A stretch of 64,000 bases of DNA from Clostridiales bacterium (GTDB lineage Bacteria > Bacillota_A > Clostridia > Oscillospirales > Oscillospiraceae). The notes below the pieces were generated by a model, which was not told where the DNA came from, searched no databases, and saw only the letters and a list, made by a program, of their open reading frames with translations. The stretch spans positions 21,679-85,678 of the forward strand of contig SFKX01000009.1 in NCBI GenBank assembly GCA_004553625.1, in the 5' to 3' direction. Shown in pieces: positions 59,730-64,000 of this stretch (the first letter of the stretch is position 1; every line of letters starts with the position of its first letter). The position numbers were made by a program, and so were the translations under genes.

Positions 59730-60545
59730 ATGGCATATTTTGATTTTGAAGGCAAGAGCATCTATTATGAGCTGCACGGCGAAGGCCGGCCTCTCCTGCT
59801 GCTCAACGGCATCATGATGTCCTGCGGCAGCTGGGCTGAGTTCGTGGAGCCGCTGTCCGCGCAGAATCAGCTCATACTCCTGGACATGCTCGACCAGGGC
59901 CGCAGCGCCAAGATGACCGAGGCCTATGATCACGGCATCCAGATCAGGCTCGTGGACGCCCTGCTGGACCACCTGGGCCTGGAGAAGGTCTGCGTGGCCG
60001 GCATCTCCTACGGCAGTGAGGTCGGGCTTGAGTACGCCATAGAACATCCGGAGCGAGTCGAACGCCTGATGCTCTTCAACGCCACCGCCGCCACCGGCGC
60101 CTGGCTCAACGACGTAGGCAAGGCCTGGAACCTCGCCGCGAACGACGGGGAAAGCTATTACTACACCTCCATCCCCGTCATCTACTCCCCCAGCTTCTTC
60201 ATCGAGCACAACGACTGGATGGAGCGCCGCAAAGAACTGCTCGTTCCGATCTTCAACAACCCGGACTTCATCCAGGCCATGATCCGGCTCACGAACAGCT
60301 CCTCCAACTACGACGTCCGCGACAGGTTAGACAGGGTGGCCTGCCCCGTGCTCATCGTCTCCTGCCAGCAGGATTACCTGACTCCCATCGAGGAACAGCA
60401 ATACCTGGCCAGGAACATCAAGGACAGCCACTACCTTGTAATTCAAAACAGCGGACACGCATCCATGTACGAACAGCCCCTGCTGTTCACCAGCCTGATT
60501 CTTGGATTTGCGAACACAGTCAAAGATAAGTTCAATATCGTTTGA
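59730..60545 (+). CDS. Alpha/beta hydrolase (first)
   Basis: 271 aa. LLLLNGIMMSCGSW marks the oxyanion turn, the nucleophile elbow is GISYGSE (Gly-x-Ser-x-Gly), the acid lies in SCQQDYLTP and the His in QNSGHASMYEQP. No signal peptide. Starts one base after the CoA-transferase stop. The chain resembles the meta-cleavage-product hydrolase/haloalkane-type group; it could be a thioesterase, ester or C-C hydrolase. Confidence 0.87.
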   Translation: MAYFDFEGKSIYYELHGEGRPLLLLNGIMMSCGSWAEFVEPLSAQNQLILLDMLDQGRSAKMTEAYDHGIQIRLVDALLDHLGLEKVCVAGISYGSEVGLEYAIEHPERVERLMLFNATAATGAWLNDVGKAWNLAANDGESYYYTSIPVIYSPSFFIEHNDWMERRKELLVPIFNNPDFIQAMIRLTNSSSNYDVRDRLDRVACPVLIVSCQQDYLTPIEEQQYLARNIKDSHYLVIQNSGHASMYEQPLLFTSLILGFANTVKDKFNIV

Positions 60546-60574
60546 TCACGCCAGGTATTTTCAGAAAAGAACGG

Positions 60575-60603
60575 TTGAAAGTGGGGGAGCTGTGGAGTAT
60601 AAT
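60575..60603 (+). promoter_or_regulatory. Promoter of the TetR gene
   Basis: TTGAAA (60575-60580), 17-base spacer, TATAAT (60598-60603), with a 31-base leader and GGAGGAG before the ATG. So the regulator can be made independently of the liv operon. Confidence 0.78.
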
Positions 60604-60633
60604 TATACCAGCTTCTATCCTTTGGAGGAGAAA

Positions 60634-61344
60634 ATGACTGACCTGCTGAAAATACCAAGAACAAAAAAAGGCGTTGAAACGCTCAACAGTATATTGTCCG
60701 CAGCCACTCAGCTGATATATGAGCGCGGGTACTATGGCGCGAACATAGTCGATATAACCCAGCTCGCCGGAGTTGCGGCCGGGACGTTCTATGTGTATTT
60801 CGACAGCAAACTGAGCCTCTACCGCTATCTGCTGCTGCAGTTCAGCCACAGGATCAGGAAAGAGCTTTCAATAAAAACCTCGGACTGTCCTGACAGGCAC
60901 AGCAAGGAACGCGCCGGCATCAGGGCGTGGTTGGAGTTTATCGCAGAAAACCCATATATGTATAACATCATTTGGGAGTCGCTCTATGTAGACAGAAAGC
61001 TGTTCACAGAGTACTACGAAAACTTCTGCAAGTCCTATGTCCGCACCATAAACGCCGGCAAAAAGCAGGGCGAGGTCCGAGACATAGACAGCGAAGTCCT
61101 GGCATATATGCTGATGGGCATATCCAACTTTGTCGGCCTCAAATACGGAATGTTCGAAAAGTCCGGCGTGGACTTCGACCGCATCACGGACGAGGTGATG
61201 AAACTGCTCGACAACGGCATGTTCACGGGCAGTGCGCCCCAGTTCAGGGATATCGACAAGGAACAGAAGAAAAACATGAATTTCCGCGTGGAGGTCGACT
61301 TCGACTTTCTTGGCGAGGAGGCCCCCTCGGCGACAAAGGAGTAA
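60634..61344 (+). CDS. TetR/AcrR family transcriptional regulator
   Basis: 236 aa from ATG 60634. N-terminal TetR helix-turn-helix: ILSAATQLIYERGYYGANIVD and ITQLAGVAAGTFYVYFDSK, then a helical ligand-binding domain (about 70-210) and an acidic, likely disordered tail. Many TetR regulators in such neighbourhoods (FadR type) bind acyl-CoA and repress beta-oxidation genes. This one lies between the liv/CoA-transferase genes and the acyl-CoA dehydrogenase and is the natural candidate to bind the TGAA-N6-TTCA sites. Its own promoter lacks that motif. Confidence 0.9.
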   Translation: MTDLLKIPRTKKGVETLNSILSAATQLIYERGYYGANIVDITQLAGVAAGTFYVYFDSKLSLYRYLLLQFSHRIRKELSIKTSDCPDRHSKERAGIRAWLEFIAENPYMYNIIWESLYVDRKLFTEYYENFCKSYVRTINAGKKQGEVRDIDSEVLAYMLMGISNFVGLKYGMFEKSGVDFDRITDEVMKLLDNGMFTGSAPQFRDIDKEQKKNMNFRVEVDFDFLGEEAPSATKE

Positions 61345-61346
61345 TT

Positions 61347-62363
61347 ATGGAACTCAGGAAGATAACTACCCCCAGGCTCACCACGGCCTGCCGCTTCCAC
61401 GGCCGTCCGGACGGACGCAAGCTCCTGCTAATACACGGCAACGCCTCTTCCTCCGTTTTCTATGAACACATCATGGAGCGCCTGGAAGATAAGTTCTGCA
61501 TGGCAGCGCCCGATCTGCGCTGCTTTGGCGACAGCGACGCCCTTCCCGTGGACGCCACCCGCGGCATGAGGGATTTCTCCGACGACATATACGAGCTTGT
61601 TGAGGCGCTCGGCTGGGATAAGTTCATCATCTTCGGCTGGTCGATGGGCGGCGGTGTCGCCATGCAGTATGCCATCGACCACAGCGACAAGCTGGACGGC
61701 ATGGTCCTGCAGTCTCCCCTCTCCCCCTTCGGCTTCGGCGGTACCTACGGCGAGGACGGCAAAAAGCTCGAACCCCTGGGCCTCGGCAGCGGCGCCGGCT
61801 GCGCCAATGTCCAGCTCATCGCCGCGCTGCAGAGCGGTGACCGTGCCTTTATCGCCTCGGTCATCGATTCCATCTACGTCGCGCCCCCCTTCCAGATAGC
61901 CCCCGAGCTCAAGGAAAAGTATATCGACAGCGTCATGACTACCCGCGTCGGCGACGGGATGTACCCCGGCAACTCCTCCATGTGTGCGACATGGCCTTTC
62001 GTCCTCGCGGGCGACAGCGGCATATGCAACACCATGGCCCCCAACTGGTGCGACCTCAGCGGCCTGGCGGAGATACCCAACAAGCCGCCTATCCTCTGGA
62101 TACGCGGCGCGCAGGACCTCATGGTCTCCGACACTAGCGTCTGCGACCTGGTCTACCTCGGCAAGGCCGGCGTCGTTCCCGGCTACCCGGGCGACGAGGT
62201 CTGCCCTCCCCAGCCCATGCTCAGCCAGACCCGCTTTGTGCTCGAAAAGTACAAGGCAAACGGCGGTGCTTACCACGAAGCCGTCATTCCCGGCGGCCAC
62301 GGCTGTATGCTCGACCATGAGGATGAGTTCATAGCCGAGCTGCTGGGCTTTTTCGGCGTGTAA
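61347..62363 (+). CDS. Alpha/beta hydrolase (second)
   Basis: 338 aa from ATG 61347 (AAAGGAG upstream, two bases after the tetR stop); a longer frame from 60972 is antisense-free but lies within tetR and is rejected. Oxyanion region LLLIHGNASSS, nucleophile elbow GWSMGGG, acid probably in GAQDLM, His in PGGHGCMLDH. A cap insertion of about 100 residues (about 120-225) is longer than in the first hydrolase. No signal peptide. Different from the first hydrolase in sequence; not a recent duplication. Confidence 0.88.
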   Translation: MELRKITTPRLTTACRFHGRPDGRKLLLIHGNASSSVFYEHIMERLEDKFCMAAPDLRCFGDSDALPVDATRGMRDFSDDIYELVEALGWDKFIIFGWSMGGGVAMQYAIDHSDKLDGMVLQSPLSPFGFGGTYGEDGKKLEPLGLGSGAGCANVQLIAALQSGDRAFIASVIDSIYVAPPFQIAPELKEKYIDSVMTTRVGDGMYPGNSSMCATWPFVLAGDSGICNTMAPNWCDLSGLAEIPNKPPILWIRGAQDLMVSDTSVCDLVYLGKAGVVPGYPGDEVCPPQPMLSQTRFVLEKYKANGGAYHEAVIPGGHGCMLDHEDEFIAELLGFFGV

Positions 62364-62373
62364 AATTTAAAAA

Positions 62374-62410
62374 AGGGCGCGTTAGGGCCAAACCCGGACG
62401 CGCCCTGATT
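62374..62410 (+). terminator. Terminator-like hairpin after the second hydrolase
   Basis: Nine-bp perfect stem AGGGCGCGT/ACGCGCCCT with an inner GGG/CCC pair, followed by GATTTAAGG. The U-run is weak, so termination may be partial. Confidence 0.6.
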
Positions 62411-62423
62411 TAAGGCAAGAAAC

Positions 62424-62437
62424 TGAATAGGTATTCA
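62424..62437. promoter_or_regulatory. Candidate operator upstream of the acyl-CoA dehydrogenase gene
   Basis: TGAATA-GG-TATTCA, a perfect six-base inverted repeat 30 bases before the start codon. It is the third TGAA-N6-TTCA site of this block. A poor promoter (TTAAGG, 16 bases, TATTCA) would overlap it. Confidence 0.6.
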
Positions 62438-62467
62438 TATTTTTAACAGAAAGGAAGGAAAAGAAAA

Positions 62468-63607
62468 ATGTTCAAACTGTCAGACGAGCATGTCCAACTC
62501 CAGCAGACCTTCCGCGACTTTGCGGAAAACGAGGTCAAGCCCCTTGCCAAGGAGCTTGATGAGACGGAGCGCTTCCCGCTTGAGACCATCGCAAAGATGG
62601 CCGAGATGGGCATGATGGGCCTGCCCGTACCCGAGGAACTGGGCGGCAGCGGCATCGACCAGTTGGGCTACATACTTGCGGTCGAGGAGCTCTCCAAGGT
62701 ATGCGCCACGACGGGCATCATACTCTCTGCGCACACCTCCCTGTGCTGCTGGCCGATCATGACCTTCGGTACGCCAGAGCAGAAGGAAAAGTACCTCAAG
62801 CCCCTGGCCAGCGGCAAGAAGCTGGGCGCCTTCGCACTGACTGAGCCGAGCGCGGGTACGGACGCCTCCATGCAGAAGTCCGTCGCCGTCCTGGAGGGCG
62901 ACCACTACGTCCTGAACGGCAACAAGGTGTTCATCACGAACGCGGGCGCCGCGGACGTGTTCATCGTCTTTGCCATGACCAACAAGGAGCTCGGCACCAA
63001 GGGCATCACCGCCTTCATTCTCGAGCGCGACACGCCGGGCTTCACTATGGGCAAGCCCGAGAACAAGATGGGTCTGCGTGCTTCCTCCACCTGCGAGCTG
63101 GTGTTTGACAACGTCATAATCCCGGCGGAGAATCGCCTGGGCGACGAGGGCAAGGGCTTCAAGATCGCCATGGCCACGCTGGACGGCGGACGCATAGGCG
63201 TCGGCGCTCAGGCCGTGGGCATCGCCCAGGGCGCTATAGACGAGACCATCAAGTTCACTAAGGAGCGCATCCAGTTCGGGCGCAGGATCTCTCAGTTCCA
63301 GAACACCCAGTTCACCCTGGCCGATATGCAGACCCGCACGGACGCCGCCAGGCTGCTCGTGTGGCGCGCCGCCGAGGCCGAGCAGCAGGGCCTGCCCTAC
63401 AGCCACCTGGCCGCTATGGCAAAGCTCTTCGCCTCCGAGACCGCGTCCTATGTCACGAACCGCGCCGTCCAGCTCTGCGGCGGCTACGGCTACACCAAGG
63501 ATTACCCCGTGGAACGCATGATGCGTGACGCCAAGGTCACCGAGATCTACGAGGGCACCAACGAGGTCCAGCGCATGGTCATCTCCGGCTGGATGGGCGT
63601 GAAATAA
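62468..63607 (+). CDS. Acyl-CoA dehydrogenase (short-chain/butyryl-CoA dehydrogenase type)
   Basis: 379 aa, full length, three-domain fold. FAD-contact motifs FALTEPSAGTD and VFITNAGAAD; the catalytic Glu lies in EIYEGTNEVQRMVIS near the C-terminus, as in short- and medium-chain enzymes. It oxidises acyl-CoA to 2-enoyl-CoA or, with Etf, runs in reverse in butyrate producers. No etfAB lies in the window. GGAAGGAAAAG precedes the ATG. It has its own candidate operator. Confidence 0.93.
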   Translation: MFKLSDEHVQLQQTFRDFAENEVKPLAKELDETERFPLETIAKMAEMGMMGLPVPEELGGSGIDQLGYILAVEELSKVCATTGIILSAHTSLCCWPIMTFGTPEQKEKYLKPLASGKKLGAFALTEPSAGTDASMQKSVAVLEGDHYVLNGNKVFITNAGAADVFIVFAMTNKELGTKGITAFILERDTPGFTMGKPENKMGLRASSTCELVFDNVIIPAENRLGDEGKGFKIAMATLDGGRIGVGAQAVGIAQGAIDETIKFTKERIQFGRRISQFQNTQFTLADMQTRTDAARLLVWRAAEAEQQGLPYSHLAAMAKLFASETASYVTNRAVQLCGGYGYTKDYPVERMMRDAKVTEIYEGTNEVQRMVISGWMGVK

Positions 63608-63621
63608 GCGATATATCCAAG

Positions 63622-63656
63622 AAAGAACCGGGAGGGTCGCCCCTCCCGGTTCTTTT
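63622..63656 (+). terminator. Bidirectional terminator between the dehydrogenase and the SLH gene
   Basis: Perfect 15-bp stem AAAGAACCGGGAGGG/CCCTCCCGGTTCTTT with a four-base loop. TTTTG follows on the plus strand and TTTCTTGG on the minus strand. Confidence 0.9.
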
Positions 63657-63667
63657 GTGCTTATTGT

Positions 63668-64000
63668 TTAGAGCTCTATGAAGCGCATGAGCATCGCGGC
63701 GGCCTGGGCGCGGGTGGTGTCGGCCTTCGGAGTCAGAGCCGCGTTCTCGTCGCCCTCGATGACGCCGGTGGCTACGGCCCAGCACATGGCCTGTCCGGCC
63801 CAGCTGCTGATGTCCGCGGTGTCAACATAGCCGCTCAGGTCTGCGGTGTAGGTGGGAGAGCCCGCATAGCGCCAGAGCATCGTCACAAGCTGCTCGCGGG
63901 TGACCTCGCCGGTCGGGTTCTCGCCGTCGGAGACGCCGTTGGCAGTCGCCCACTCCTGGGCCTTGGCGTACCAGCTGTTGCCGCCCTCGGTGTCTACGCC
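63668..64000 (-). CDS. S-layer homology (SLH) domain protein, C-terminal part
   Basis: Only the last 110 codons are inside the window; the gene continues beyond 64000. Two SLH repeats are seen: AKAQEWATANGVSDGENPTG with VTREQLVTMLWRY, and WAGQAMCWAVATGVIEGDEN with TTRAQAAAMLMRFIEL at the very end. SLH modules bind pyruvylated wall polymers and hold surface proteins on the cell wall. The nature of the rest of the protein is unknown. Confidence 0.88.
   Translation of the reverse strand, partial: GVDTEGGNSWYAKAQEWATANGVSDGENPTGEVTREQLVTMLWRYAGSPTYTADLSGYVDTADISSWAGQAMCWAVATGVIEGDENAALTPKADTTRAQAAAMLMRFIEL

Noticed and set aside
60972..61346. N-terminal extension of the second alpha/beta hydrolase into tetR
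   Set aside because: The extension lies in another frame of tetR, has basic low-complexity composition, and a strong ribosome site precedes ATG 61347.
1..64000. CRISPR arrays, insertion sequences, prophage, tRNA or rRNA genes
   Set aside because: I saw no regularly spaced repeats, transposase or phage motifs, or tRNA-like cloverleaf in the short intergenic gaps; repeats found are local operators or terminators.

Overview
The window reads as chromosomal DNA from a GC-rich, anaerobic, probably gut-associated member of the Clostridia. I favour the Oscillospiraceae/Oscillospirales, but only by inference. Supporting signs are Firmicutes housekeeping genes (rqcH, mrnC, an ftsK/spoIIIE translocase, prfA, a PRK06851-type ATPase), AGGAGG-type ribosome binding sites, consensus sigma-A promoters with 17-base spacers, Liv/Dpp transporters, a butyryl-CoA-dehydrogenase-like enzyme and an SLH-domain protein. 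I see no rRNA, tRNA, insertion sequence, phage gene or CRISPR array. Genes are tightly packed and no gap without a gene exceeds about 300 bases.

Layout, left part (1-28.6 kb, mostly minus strand). uppP-ftsK-mrnC-rqcH form one housekeeping operon. prfA, a TsaC/Sua5-CoaE fusion and an M18 aminopeptidase form a second. A two-gene unit pairs an HD protein with a PEP-synthase-like ATP-grasp protein. A seven-gene unit runs from rlmD through DUF1810, sugar acetyltransferase, 4Fe-4S membrane protein, MFS and AAC(3)-like genes to a membrane-anchored MutS-like ATPase. Then come capA (plus), ilvD and a ketopantoate-reductase-like gene (minus), a YkvI transporter (plus), an RHH protein/SPFH pair, dinB and a HAD phosphatase (minus).

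Right part (28.7-64 kb, mostly plus strand). A YheO/DauR-type PAS-HTH regulator precedes an operon of two paralogous prolidase-like amidohydrolases, a family-5 binding protein, an M24 peptidase, RidA and a DppBCDF importer. This looks like one peptide uptake and degradation module. A convergent Old-Yellow-Enzyme-type reductase follows. Next is a molybdopterin block (ThiF-like gene divergent from moeA and a moeA-PBP fusion), then a LysR gene divergent from a split chromate-type transporter, a deaminase and a lipoprotein M3 peptidase.

The last block (51-63.6 kb) combines a MaoC hydratase, a KAS III-like enzyme, a complete Liv importer with an odd coiled-coil LivG, a CoA-transferase, two alpha/beta hydrolases, a TetR regulator and an acyl-CoA dehydrogenase. 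A 14-base motif, TGAA-N6-TTCA, occurs at the starts of three transcription units in this block, suggesting one TetR-controlled regulon for uptake, CoA activation and beta-oxidation-like processing of an unidentified carboxylic acid. The window ends inside an SLH-domain gene.

Most notable: the shared TGAA-N6-TTCA motif; a mirror-symmetric divergent promoter between the ThiF-like gene and moeA; twin ATGATATCAT palindromes at the SPFH/RHH promoter; dinB and rlmD promoters so close to the start codon that leaderless mRNAs are predicted; and several unusual protein architectures.
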